Of a stretch of DNA of 64,000 nucleotides, positions 7,601 to 14,799 are shown in pieces. The DNA is taken from assembly GCF_019977755.1 (NCBI RefSeq), contig NZ_AP025145.1, positions 2,299,339 to 2,363,338 of the forward strand, given 5' to 3'. The DNA comes from Vibrio penaeicida. GTDB lineage: Bacteria; Pseudomonadota; Gammaproteobacteria; Enterobacterales; Vibrionaceae. A program made the position numbers and the translations under genes. The number at the start of each line of letters is the position of its first letter. Position 1 is the first letter of the stretch. The notes beneath the pieces are model-generated. The model searched no databases, was not told the DNA's origin, and saw only the letters and a list, made by a program, of their open reading frames with translations.

Positions 7601-10139
7601 CAATCTGTTCTGGGCTGCGTTTCTCGTAACCCTTGTCTTTGTAGGCGATGTCTTCACTGGCAAATTGATTGGTCTTGTCCATTGCCAGTTCGGCTTGATC
7701 GGCGTAACTGACAGGCTCTTGAGTCATGTTGATGTATTCGCGAACCGCTGTATTACCAAAGCTGTGACCCGCGCCATCTTGTCGCTCTTTAAACAAACCA
7801 AGAAGTGGAATCTGATTCTCTTCATTGATGGCAAGCGCTTTAAAGTGCCACTTAGCAGAACTCCAAGCCAGATCTTCAAACCTTGCCCCACCCACAGGCG
7901 AGCTGATGTTCGGGAAATAATGCTTCAAACAATCGGAATCGGAATCTAAGAAGTTTGATTCGAAAAATTCGCCACCGATGTAACTTTCAGCAGTACACAG
8001 ACCAAACTTACCCATGGTCTTCATGAGTGATTTTTCGACTGCTTTTTGGAAATGCTTAAGACCCGCTTCAACCGTTTGATTGGTCGATAACGTTTGAGCA
8101 CGATAGAACACAGAAATAGGGCAAACAGCCGATGAGCCAAACCCAAGAAGGCAGGCTATATCGTGGCTACTTGCCGCCTGCCCTGTGAGGTAAACAATGC
8201 TGGTGTCAAATCTCAGACCTTGTTTGATCAACCTTTGGTTGGCAGCGGCAGCCATTAAAATGGCAGGCAGAGCGGCTTTGTCTTTGCTGATGTTCTTATC
8301 GCTGAGCAAAACAATACCGCAGCGACGACGAGCCGCTTCTTCAATTTGGTCACAAAGCGCGTTAATCGCTTCTTCTACTCGCTTGGCGTTTTCTTCACGG
8401 CTATTCAGTGTCGGAGTGTACAGCGTATCGAACGTTGCGACCTCTATGCGATCTTGTTCAAGAATTTGCTCCAGCTGTTGTGGCTGCAACACAGGTGATT
8501 GTAAAACAAGCTGAACGGTATCTTGAGGGCTGAAGCCTGGCTTAGCGCCTAAGGCAACGCGCAAGGTCATACCATCCGATTCACGCAGCGAATCCAAAGG
8601 CGGGTTGGTTACCTGAGCAAAACGCTGACTGAAGTATTTGGACATGCCGCCTTCTTCATCGGTCAAAACGTTTGGCGCCAAGCCAAAGCCCATGGCAGAG
8701 ATTTTCTCCGCTCCATTTTCGATCATGGGATCGAGGAAGAATTTGAAGCTCTCTTGGTTTAATGAATAAGCAACGTGGCGGCTGTAGGTACTGAAATTAT
8801 TGTTTTCTTTAACCGCGTCAAGGGATACGGGTTCAATATCGTTCAGCGTGATTCTTGCCGACTCTAACAATGCCGAGTAATTACGCTCTTTCGCGAGCGT
8901 TTCTAAAATTTCTTTGGTTTCGTAGCTATTGCCAGTGGAGTGATCGAAGTAAATCATGCCACCAGCTTGAATACGCCCATAACGAATCACATCTTCTGGT
9001 GGAAAATCAATTTGACCAGATTCACTCATCACCGCGAGATAGCGGTTGGTTTCAACACTACGAAGCGGACGCAGACCCAATCGGTCTAGACGCGCCCCCA
9101 CTTTCTCTCCATCGGAGAAAATCAGTGCGGCAGGTCCATCATTTTTTTCTTCGGACAAACTGAAGTATTCCAGCATGTCTCGTACTTCTTGCGAAATCGA
9201 TTCGTCGTTTTCCCAAGCAGGCGGCATCATCGCCAACACCGCTGTTACGATGTCCATACGATCCTCAACAACGCGTCTAGCCAACGTTTGGTCAAGACGG
9301 GCTGAGTCCGATTGCCCCTTAGGGAAAATCACTTTTTTGTGTTGCTGACGCGCTATCGCATCTTCGCTTAGGCGGTTTTTCTTATCGGTATTAAGTTCAC
9401 CATTATGCGCCATACGACGAAACGGCTGCGCCATCATGGTGGCGGGTGCGGTATTCGTCGAAAAACGGGTATGGAAAAACAAAGTGGTAACGTGATGCTC
9501 TGGGTGCGTAAGATCCGCAAAATAAGGTACAACTTCACCTGAGTTTAAGCGCCCTTTGTACACCTGAGTGCGCGAACTCATTGAAAGTGGGTAAAACCCT
9601 TCAAATTCAGAATCGGTAAAACCGATCGATTCAAGTTCTGAAAGCGCAGCGTTGATCTGGTCTTCAAACGATTGTGCGTCTGGCTGATTATCGCCTCGTA
9701 AAAAAACCACCTGTTGAATGGTTTGCTGAACTTTTTGCGACGCTTCATTGACTGCTTCAGGGTTAACGGGCACTTCGCGCCACAATTCAACCTTCAATGA
9801 ATACTTGTAAAGCGTCTCTAGAATAAGCGATTTAGCCGACTCAAATTGTGCAGAGTCGAATGGGAAAAAAAAGTTTGCTACACCAAATTCGCCTTTTTCA
9901 AGCGTTGGTTCGTTTAACAGAAAGCGGTAAAAGTTCACGGATAAGTCGATGTTAACACCGGCACCATCACCAATACCCTCGGCATTCATACCGCCACGAT
10001 GTGGAATAGTGCATAAAGCTTCATGGGCAAGGGTAAGAAGCTGATGAGTCTGCTCCCCCGTTTTATCCGTGATGAAACCCACCCCACAGCTTGAGTGTTC
10101 ATGCTCGCGATCATACAGCGAGCGAGATTCCTGATTCAT
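4683..10139 (-). CDS. Glutamate synthase large-subunit-like protein with C-terminal extension
   Basis: An 1,818-residue protein, about 300 residues longer than typical GltB. Cys18 (SSCGVGF) would be the N-terminal nucleophile of the glutaminase domain after propeptide removal. HTRFSTNT and AHNGELNT are amidotransferase motifs. The central and FMN/synthase domains follow (HGALNSNAHMAVAQG, SGEGGEHSSRF, EGGQLPSPKV, GNTGGTGAAA), then an iron-sulfur motif CVMAKNCNIKC near residue 1243 and the glycine-rich GltB C-terminal helix domain (GSAGQSYGAF). About 200 further residues beyond the usual GltB end match nothing I recognise. The canonical reaction is glutamine plus 2-oxoglutarate to two glutamates. 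GltD is not adjacent; a CysJ-like reductase follows instead. A perfect Fur box lies 130 bp upstream. Confidence 0.85.
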   Translation of the reverse strand: MNQESRSLYDREHEHSSCGVGFITDKTGEQTHQLLTLAHEALCTIPHRGGMNAEGIGDGAGVNIDLSVNFYRFLLNEPTLEKGEFGVANFFFPFDSAQFESAKSLILETLYKYSLKVELWREVPVNPEAVNEASQKVQQTIQQVVFLRGDNQPDAQSFEDQINAALSELESIGFTDSEFEGFYPLSMSSRTQVYKGRLNSGEVVPYFADLTHPEHHVTTLFFHTRFSTNTAPATMMAQPFRRMAHNGELNTDKKNRLSEDAIARQQHKKVIFPKGQSDSARLDQTLARRVVEDRMDIVTAVLAMMPPAWENDESISQEVRDMLEYFSLSEEKNDGPAALIFSDGEKVGARLDRLGLRPLRSVETNRYLAVMSESGQIDFPPEDVIRYGRIQAGGMIYFDHSTGNSYETKEILETLAKERNYSALLESARITLNDIEPVSLDAVKENNNFSTYSRHVAYSLNQESFKFFLDPMIENGAEKISAMGFGLAPNVLTDEEGGMSKYFSQRFAQVTNPPLDSLRESDGMTLRVALGAKPGFSPQDTVQLVLQSPVLQPQQLEQILEQDRIEVATFDTLYTPTLNSREENAKRVEEAINALCDQIEEAARRRCGIVLLSDKNISKDKAALPAILMAAAANQRLIKQGLRFDTSIVYLTGQAASSHDIACLLGFGSSAVCPISVFYRAQTLSTNQTVEAGLKHFQKAVEKSLMKTMGKFGLCTAESYIGGEFFESNFLDSDSDCLKHYFPNISSPVGGARFEDLAWSSAKWHFKALAINEENQIPLLGLFKERQDGAGHSFGNTAVREYINMTQEPVSYADQAELAMDKTNQFASEDIAYKDKGYEKRSPEQIDEFDITPSYQAFIDNLYQERSARPAALRDILLLPLDFSKANTVEAFSHLLDRFHLDGNVNYLWGGISIESVSRQDRVFTFCLDNTDNLSTFAEAMQTCWADHVEQLSLHQDKVDVVLAPKYAEFIGKIQKAKSPIELDDVEPAHLITPTFASGAMSHGALNSNAHMAVAQGTNIAGAMSNSGEGGEHSSRFNSIKSSKIKQFASGRFGVWVGYLADPQLEEIEIKIAQGAKPGEGGQLPSPKVTVEIAAARGGTPGVELVSPPPHHDTYSIEDLGQLIHDAKAARVRVIVKLVSSEGIGTIAVGVAKAGADVINVAGNTGGTGAAAVTSLKNTGRAAEIGIAEVHQSLSENGLRDKVTLRCSNAHQTGTDVIKSAIMGGDSFEFGTTALMMLKCVMAKNCNIKCPAGLTTNPELYQGDPRALAQYFLNVAHEVREILASLGYSSLRDIRGKTELLHLANHHSIVGRLDVTGLLREVEHVRVPRPVYLEADFTPDDAYIEKLLSEYFNSELLNIELAGTKLNNRNKSTGGQLSIDIERALNYENVGEKHPAVFTAGNGRRYLDAESIVVRTHGSAGQSYGAFNNSGLVMEHVGTCNDGVGKGSSGGHIVVRSPGGNDMSAGNNVLIGNFALFGATGGQAFIQGEAGDRFAVRNSGAIAVVEGVGDFCCEYMTNGSVINLGEYGKGFGNGMSGGLAYQYDVDGAFAQRCSKDSVLALPLIEHDEGYEEALKWHLEQHVRFTQSEKAQAILDDWATSRTLFTLVLPLALTQSQHPESILETNSRKKMLEELIQGEANRLIEQVHFAYEGNEALSRGFSPQYGDMDTPLICDLLTQSGVLHRAHQLVKGQFEGEVEQSRAVKRLFELRDKKLLDALLKDIKEAISNYRDDELAVLLAAKRVRDYKTSLARRDVWDTHSRGTSVWILAREKDISKQMVEIEAVSLRTATLYCHVFADVIRDDIEEQKAQQVLEAQTA

Positions 10140-10268
10140 TCGATCATTTCCTTGATTGCTTGCAGCTATTAGCTCTGCAGGTCCTTTGGCATGTATCGCT
10201 ACAGTACCGAAGCCTTTATCCAGTGTATTGTGAGCAAACCAATCCTGTTTAACTCACACAAATAGAAA

Positions 10269-10283
10269 TGATAATAATTATCA
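10269..10283. promoter_or_regulatory. Perfect Fur box between GOGAT-like gene and DUF445 gene
   Basis: TGATAATAATTATCA is a perfect 7-1-7 Fur inverted repeat. It is centred about 137 bp upstream of the leftward glutamate synthase-like start and about 257 bp upstream of the rightward DUF445 start. It suggests iron-dependent repression of one or both; the distance favours the leftward unit. The rest of the 393-bp gap shows nothing else I can name. Confidence 0.8.
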
Positions 10284-10532
10284 TGCGTAGTGCTGTAAGG
10301 CAAGTTTTCTGTGATTGAGATCGCTAAAAATTATTCGTCAAATTCCTAGTGATAGTTGAATGAGTATGCGTTCTGATTGAATTTAAGGCGGTTTTTCTAA
10401 TTGAGCTGGCCACAAAACTTGTTTAGGGTGTACTGGTGAGTTTGAAAAAGATGAATACAAAGAGGTTATTTAGGTATTCAAGTCACATTATGATGTTGCT
10501 AGAATCGCGAAAATTTTTCATAAGACAAGAGA

Positions 10533-11243
10533 ATGATGAATAAAAGTGTTGTCACTAATTTGCTAGCGCTTGGTCTGCTGGCAGCCGGATACCAATTGGA
10601 CAATCAAATTGCACTGTATGCAGGTGTATTTGCTTTTTCAGGTGCAATAACCAATTGGTTGGCCGTACATATGTTGTTTGAAAAAGTCCCTGGGCTCTAT
10701 GGGTCTGGGGTCATTCCGGCAAGATTCGAGGAATTTAAATCTGCCATTAAGAACTTGATGATGGCGGAATTCTTTACCAATGAAAACATTGATCGCTTCT
10801 TGAGCAACGAAATGTCTGGAGGTCAGTCGTTGGATCTACAGCCTGTCATCGAGTCCATCGACTTCGAGCCAACTTTTGAGTCTTTGGTAGAGGTTATCGC
10901 CAATTCTCAGTTTGGTGGCATGCTTGCGATGTTCGGTGGAACCGATGCATTGCAGCCTCTAAAACAACCTTTTGTCGAAAAAATGCAGCAATCTGTTGTT
11001 CAAATAAGCCAAAGTGATGCCGTTAAGGCAGCATTAAAAACGCAGTTAGAGCAGCCAGGTATGATCGATGAAATTCAGAATAATATCGAAAACATCATTG
11101 ACCAACGTTTGAATGAGCTAACACCTCAGCTAGTAAAAAGCATGGTTCAAGATATGATCAAAAATCACCTAGGCTGGCTAGTCGTCTGGGGAGGTGTTTT
11201 TGGTGGTCTCATTGGTGTGGTTTCGGCTTTTCTTAGCGCCTAA
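10533..11243 (+). CDS. DUF445 family membrane protein
   Basis: A 236-residue protein with a hydrophobic N-terminus (VVTNLLALGLLAAGYQL) and a hydrophobic C-terminal segment (HLGWLVVWGGVFGGLIGVVSAF). Between them the AITNWLAVHMLFEKVPGLYGSGVIPAR stretch (NWLAVHMLF, then a GSGVIP loop) is characteristic of DUF445/YjiN-related proteins. The function of the family is not established. ATG codons at 10533 and 10536 are both possible, with AAGAGA just upstream. It is divergent from the glutamate synthase-like gene and may share the Fur-controlled region. Confidence 0.75.
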   Translation: MMNKSVVTNLLALGLLAAGYQLDNQIALYAGVFAFSGAITNWLAVHMLFEKVPGLYGSGVIPARFEEFKSAIKNLMMAEFFTNENIDRFLSNEMSGGQSLDLQPVIESIDFEPTFESLVEVIANSQFGGMLAMFGGTDALQPLKQPFVEKMQQSVVQISQSDAVKAALKTQLEQPGMIDEIQNNIENIIDQRLNELTPQLVKSMVQDMIKNHLGWLVVWGGVFGGLIGVVSAFLSA

Positions 11244-11287
11244 CTAAACCCACTTCTATGGTTCGTGCTGTCTGATAAAGTTTATAA

Positions 11288-11320
11288 GTGATAATTAGGG
11301 TCAATGACTCTAATTATCAC
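11288..11320. terminator. Hairpin between convergent DUF445 and Lrp-type genes
   Basis: GTGATAATTAG and CTAATTATCAC form a perfect 11-bp stem around an 11-nt loop, 45 bp after the DUF445 stop and 19 bp before the stop of the convergent regulator gene. There is no U-run on either strand, so its action as a terminator is uncertain. Confidence 0.4.
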
Positions 11321-11338
11321 CCTTAAGGTACTAATCCC

Positions 11339-11824
11339 CTAAAGCATGGTAATCAAATCTGGGTTCACTCCGAATCCAGTTTTATGCTCTTCAATCACCA
11401 CTTCACTACGTGTTTGGATAACTCCTGGAAGCGTGCCTAATTTAGTAGACATGAAGTCTTGATACGCTTTCATATCTTTAACACGCACCTTGATCATGGT
11501 GTCGAAATCACCGGAAAGGGAGTAACACTCCTCAATTTCTGGCATTAACTCTACCGCTTTTGCAAATTTTTCGAAAATAGAAAAGCTCGTTTGATCCAAG
11601 CGAATATGAATGAAAACTTGGACATCTAGCCCTAATCGTTCAGGGCATAGCTCCGCGTGATACCCTTTTATGTACCCTTCTTTTTCCAGTCTTTTTACTC
11701 GGTCTGAACATGGGGAGGTTGTAAGGTGCACTTGTTTAGCAAGCTCCACCATGGAGATACGCCCCTTAAGATGAAGAATACGCAGTATTTCGAGATCAAT
11801 TTTATCCAATGACGAGTGAGGCAT
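11339..11824 (-). CDS. Lrp/AsnC family transcriptional regulator
   Basis: A 161-residue protein. Residues about 8-60 are an AsnC-type winged helix (LDKIDLEILRILHLKGRIS, LTTSPCSDRVKRLEKEGYI). Residues about 70-150 are the RAM/ligand-binding ferredoxin-like domain, with CYSLSGDFDTMIKV as the conserved GDYDYLL-like strand. Proteins of this family form octamers and sense amino acids. It is transcribed alone leftward. Its targets cannot be read from context; the proline locus lies 3 kb away and is only a possible one. Confidence 0.88.
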   Translation of the reverse strand: MPHSSLDKIDLEILRILHLKGRISMVELAKQVHLTTSPCSDRVKRLEKEGYIKGYHAELCPERLGLDVQVFIHIRLDQTSFSIFEKFAKAVELMPEIEECYSLSGDFDTMIKVRVKDMKAYQDFMSTKLGTLPGVIQTRSEVVIEEHKTGFGVNPDLITML

Positions 11825-11953
11825 AACAACTTCCTAGCAATAATTACAATCCATTAACAGCAAGTATCACTGAGTTTTTAACCACATCCAAGTGGAATTC
11901 ACTTTGTGGCACCAAAATCACCATACGGTATCACTTTTTGACGTTTTTATTAC

Positions 11954-11986
11954 TATACCCAAGTAACCTCAAGATACTTGGGTATA
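11954..11986. repeat. Short palindromic remnant of the TATACCC repeat family
   Basis: The 33 bp begin TATACCCAAGTAACCTCAAG and end ATACTTGGGTATA, so the outer parts form an inverted repeat. The left half matches the left end of the 283-bp element at 24828-25110 with one difference. It looks like a solo or internally deleted copy of the same mobile repeat. Confidence 0.65.
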
Positions 11987-12011
11987 AAGTGGGATTTAAA
12001 GAGAAAAGGAT

Positions 12012-12120
12012 AAAAAAAAGCCAACCGCAAAACTGTGCGATTGGCTGATAGATAGTGTGAACAAATAATATTCACTAACAACGTCAGTTGGCTAGGTGAC
12101 CCTCGGCTTTAAAAGGGTCA
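12012..12120 (-). ncRNA. qrr: Qrr quorum-regulatory small RNA
   Basis: The reverse strand from 12120 reads TGACCCTTTTAAAGCCGAGG and continues through the conserved Qrr core GTCACCTAGCCAACTGACGT followed by TGTTAGTGAATA. This is the hallmark of Vibrio Qrr RNAs, which pair with the luxR/hapR, aphA and other mRNAs through Hfq. The 5' hairpin (GACCC with GGGTC) is present. The 3' end is a terminator with the stem GCCAATCGCA/TGCGGTTGGC followed by eight U. Its length is about 109 nt, usual for Qrr. The start is set 12 nt downstream of a sigma-54 -12 element. Which of the numbered Qrr genes it corresponds to cannot be decided here. Confidence 0.96.
12020..12045 (-). terminator. Intrinsic terminator of qrr
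   Basis: On the reverse strand the stem GCCAATCGCA / TGCGGTTGGC (one G-U pair) closes a 6-nt loop and is followed by eight T residues, corresponding to the A-run at 12012-12019. Confidence 0.9.
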
Positions 12121-12131
12121 CAGTTAATAAA

Positions 12132-12146
12132 GCAAAACTGGTGCCA
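12132..12146 (-). promoter_or_regulatory. Sigma-54 promoter of qrr
   Basis: On the reverse strand, TGGCAC, five bases, then TTGC matches the -24/-12 consensus exactly. The -12 C is 12 bp from the proposed +1 at 12120. This fits control by LuxO-phosphate with RpoN. Confidence 0.93.
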
Positions 12147-12217
12147 ACTTTTTTCAGTAAAAAATCGAGTGATTTTGGATAAAAAACTATCGTTTTTGAT
12201 TTTTTCAATGAAATTGA

Positions 12218-12230
12218 TTTGCAAATTGCG
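12218..12230. promoter_or_regulatory. LuxO binding site upstream of qrr
   Basis: TTGCAAATTGCGA matches the TTGCAWWWTGCAA LuxO site at 12 of 13 positions and lies about 100 bp upstream of the qrr start. A second, weaker candidate (TTGCATAGTGAGA) begins at 12239. Both also lie about 300 bp upstream of the divergent GGDEF gene. Confidence 0.75.
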
Positions 12231-12539
12231 AAATCTCGATTGCATAGTGAGAATGAAACGCCTCTAATAACGGTAGATTAACAACGTAAAACCAGACTTT
12301 GAGCGTATTTTTCCAGAAAACATTTAACGTATTGAATCCTCAAAAGAATTGAAATTCACTTAAACGTTTTATAAATCTCACATACTCTACTCGCAAGTGT
12401 GACTACCTTCTCAAAGTTTGATCTGTATTTAAGGAATCGCTGAATTTAACAGGCAGAGTTGCATAGTCACTATGGTTCGTATTGTCACAACCGATTACAA
12501 TCGGCTAACTTTTGAATTAAGATCACAATACCTTCTTTA

Positions 12540-14180
12540 ATGAGCCGTACTACGTATCATTTTTTCGCTTACCTTACCGCTGCAGTGTGCTCACTCAGCT
12601 CAAAGGAAATAGCCGCCTCACCACAAACCATTAACGTGGGTTTACGTTGGGTTCACCAATTTCAGTTTGCTGGGTATTACGCAGCAATCGATCAGGGCTA
12701 CTACGCAGAAAAAGGGCTTCACATTAACTTGGTTGAAGGCTCACCGACATTGAATGTCACTGAAGAAGTACTATCCGGTACATTGGATTTTGGCGTAGGG
12801 AATGGTGAACTTGTTCTTCAGCGTTTAAAAGGAAAGCCGCTGGTTGCTATTGCCGCGACTTTTCAATATTCGCCATCTGTATTACTGACTCTTGAGTCTT
12901 CGGGTATAAGAACCCCCAAAGATTTGGAAGGTAAACGAATCATGACCTTAAATGGTCAGATGTACCCTTCCTATCTATCAATGCTAACGTCTGTAGGTAC
13001 AGACGTTTCTACCATTAGGATTCAAAAATCCTCGTTTGATGTACAAGACCTCATTGACGGTAAAGTCGATGCCTTTAATGCCTATTTACCCAATGAACCC
13101 TATTTGCTTAAAAAACAAAACATCCGCTTCAATATTCTCAACCCTGGAGCTTATGGCGTCGATTTTTATAGTGACTTTATTTTTACACGCGACTCACTCA
13201 TCCAGCAAAATCCACAATTGGTAGACCAATTCCGGGAAGCGACACTTCGAGGATGGCGATACGCTCTCGATAACCCCGAAGAAATCATTCAGATAATCCA
13301 AAGCAAATACAACAACGAAAAGACACTCGACGAATTACGCTACGAAGCACTCGCCATTTCCAATCTCGTGCGTTCCGATCTGGTGGATATTGGCTACATC
13401 AATGAAAGCCGAATTGAAAAAATGGCCGCTATATTGATTCAAGAGAATTTGGTCGATGATCTCTACCATTTGGATGGATTGGTGTATCACGCTGAAAAAG
13501 AACAAATTGCTGACGCTCAGAAAAAGGTGTTCTGGTTATCACTGGTACTCATTTCACTTACTGGTGTATGCACCATTCTGATGCTTCTAATGCGACGCTT
13601 AAAGCAAGAAATGGCCAGCAGAAAAAAAGTCGAAGAACAGCTCCGCCACCTAGCTTCGGTAGATCCTCTCACTAGCCTATACAATCGAAGAATGTTTGCG
13701 AGCTTGATGGAAAAAGCCACAAACATCGCTCGGAGAACACAAATACCTTATAGCTTGGTGATTCTCGATATTGACCTATTCAAAGCAATCAATGATCAAC
13801 ATGGTCACAACACAGGTGATAAGGTGATCGTGGGCGTTGCCGATACGATAAAAAATGTGGCGAGAAGTTGCGACGTGTGTGCCCGCTTCGGTGGCGAAGA
13901 GTTTATTATTCTGTTGCCTGACACCGATTTGCGTGGCGCGACCTCTTTTGCTTCAAGATTACGAGAAAGAGTCAATCACCAACCCTTTTATTCTGAAGAA
14001 GATCATGCCTTTAAAGTTACATGCTCGTTTGGTGTCGTAGAATGGAACCTTACGATGAGTCTTGATGAACTTATATCAAGAGCAGATGACGCCCTCTACG
14101 ATGCGAAAAGAAGTGGAAGAGATAAGATTTGTACCTTTCACAACAGTACTAAGGAAACGCTAAAGCCCATTGAAGCCTAA
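12540..14180 (+). CDS. Periplasmic substrate-binding domain fused to diguanylate cyclase (GGDEF)
   Basis: A 546-residue protein. After a short signal-like N-terminus, residues about 30-310 form an NMT1/THI5-like solute-binding domain (INVGLRWVHQFQFAGYYAAIDQGYYAEKG). A membrane helix follows near 326-350 (VFWLSLVLISLTGVC). The C-terminal GGDEF domain has the active-site signature RFGGEEF near residue 451, and RSCD five residues before it is an intact inhibitory I-site. It therefore probably makes c-di-GMP in response to a periplasmic ligand resembling a thiamine precursor or other small molecule; the ligand is unknown. It is divergent from qrr, with a 419-bp gap that contains the LuxO site and a CCGAT/ATCGG hairpin at 12491-12504. 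The ribosome-binding site before the ATG is poor. Confidence 0.87.
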   Translation: MSRTTYHFFAYLTAAVCSLSSKEIAASPQTINVGLRWVHQFQFAGYYAAIDQGYYAEKGLHINLVEGSPTLNVTEEVLSGTLDFGVGNGELVLQRLKGKPLVAIAATFQYSPSVLLTLESSGIRTPKDLEGKRIMTLNGQMYPSYLSMLTSVGTDVSTIRIQKSSFDVQDLIDGKVDAFNAYLPNEPYLLKKQNIRFNILNPGAYGVDFYSDFIFTRDSLIQQNPQLVDQFREATLRGWRYALDNPEEIIQIIQSKYNNEKTLDELRYEALAISNLVRSDLVDIGYINESRIEKMAAILIQENLVDDLYHLDGLVYHAEKEQIADAQKKVFWLSLVLISLTGVCTILMLLMRRLKQEMASRKKVEEQLRHLASVDPLTSLYNRRMFASLMEKATNIARRTQIPYSLVILDIDLFKAINDQHGHNTGDKVIVGVADTIKNVARSCDVCARFGGEEFIILLPDTDLRGATSFASRLRERVNHQPFYSEEDHAFKVTCSFGVVEWNLTMSLDELISRADDALYDAKRSGRDKICTFHNSTKETLKPIEA

Positions 14181-14215
14181 CTTGTTCATTGAATAGCTAA
14201 ACAAGCAGGCGGCAA

Positions 14216-14256
14216 TGAAAACCCAGCAAATCTAAGCAATGCTGGTTTCTTTTATT
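14216..14256 (+). terminator. Probable terminator after the GGDEF gene
   Basis: AAACCCAGCA pairs with TGCTGGTTT, with one bulged C, around an 11-nt loop, followed by CTTTTAT. It overlaps the end of the convergent small gene. Confidence 0.45.
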
Positions 14257-14462
14257 TCCGTATTTACCGGGCTGCAATATTCTTGATTGCATACTCGGCA
14301 GTAAAGCCTTTGTTCCATTTTATGGTCGTTATCACCACTAAAAATTTGGAACATCATTTGATTAGCCTTTTCCAACAGCGTTGTACATTGCGGTGTGGTT
14401 TTGCACATAATGGCTTTATGGTGGGTCTTCTTATCACACGCTTCACAATATACCTTAGGCAT
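14232..14462 (-). CDS. Small cysteine-rich zinc-ribbon-like protein, function unknown
   Basis: A 76-residue protein with two CxxC knuckles, CEAC at 6-9 and CRVC at 55-58, and two further cysteines at 20 and 26. The pattern suggests a zinc-ribbon fold. The start MPKVYCEAC has AGGAAACCATTA upstream as a plausible ribosome-binding site. I do not recognise the family. It is transcribed alone, convergent with the GGDEF gene. Confidence 0.6.
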   Translation of the reverse strand: MPKVYCEACDKKTHHKAIMCKTTPQCTTLLEKANQMMFQIFSGDNDHKMEQRLYCRVCNQEYCSPVNTEIKETSIA

Positions 14463-14799
14463 TAATGGTTTCCTTTTAGCACTTTTGAACTAAGTAGACC
14501 TAATTAGAACAAACCTGTTCGCTATTATTAATTCTGAAACTAATATTTGTGGTGGACATAACATATTTTCAGAACTTAACACTCAACGAACACTATTCTT
14601 GTGCTTGGTGTCATAATAAAAATGTTTTGTTTCAGGAAAATACGATATCTAGTACTTTATTTATAGCTAATGAAGACAACGACAATTAAAAGCTCAAAAA
14701 TTCTTGTCCACTCAATGAAACTCAATAAAAAACGCCCTCGGATGAACGAGGGCGTTTTGCTCTTTACAAGAAAGACTCTGTTCCTAATAACTGCCGCTC
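14463..14799. other. Intergenic region holding the putP terminator
   Basis: Apart from the terminator at 14727-14758 and the presumed promoter of the small zinc-ribbon gene on the left, nothing is recognisable. The left two thirds are AT-rich. Confidence 0.5.
14727..14758. terminator. Bidirectional terminator downstream of putP
   Basis: The stem CGCCCTCG / CGAGGGCG with a GATGAA loop is flanked by AAAAAA on the left and TTTT on the right. It can end leftward put transcripts. Confidence 0.85.

Noticed and set aside
6918..7949. 343-codon + strand frame opposite the glutamate synthase-like gene
   Set aside because: It runs antisense to a strongly conserved coding region, has low-complexity shadow-like composition and no family resemblance.
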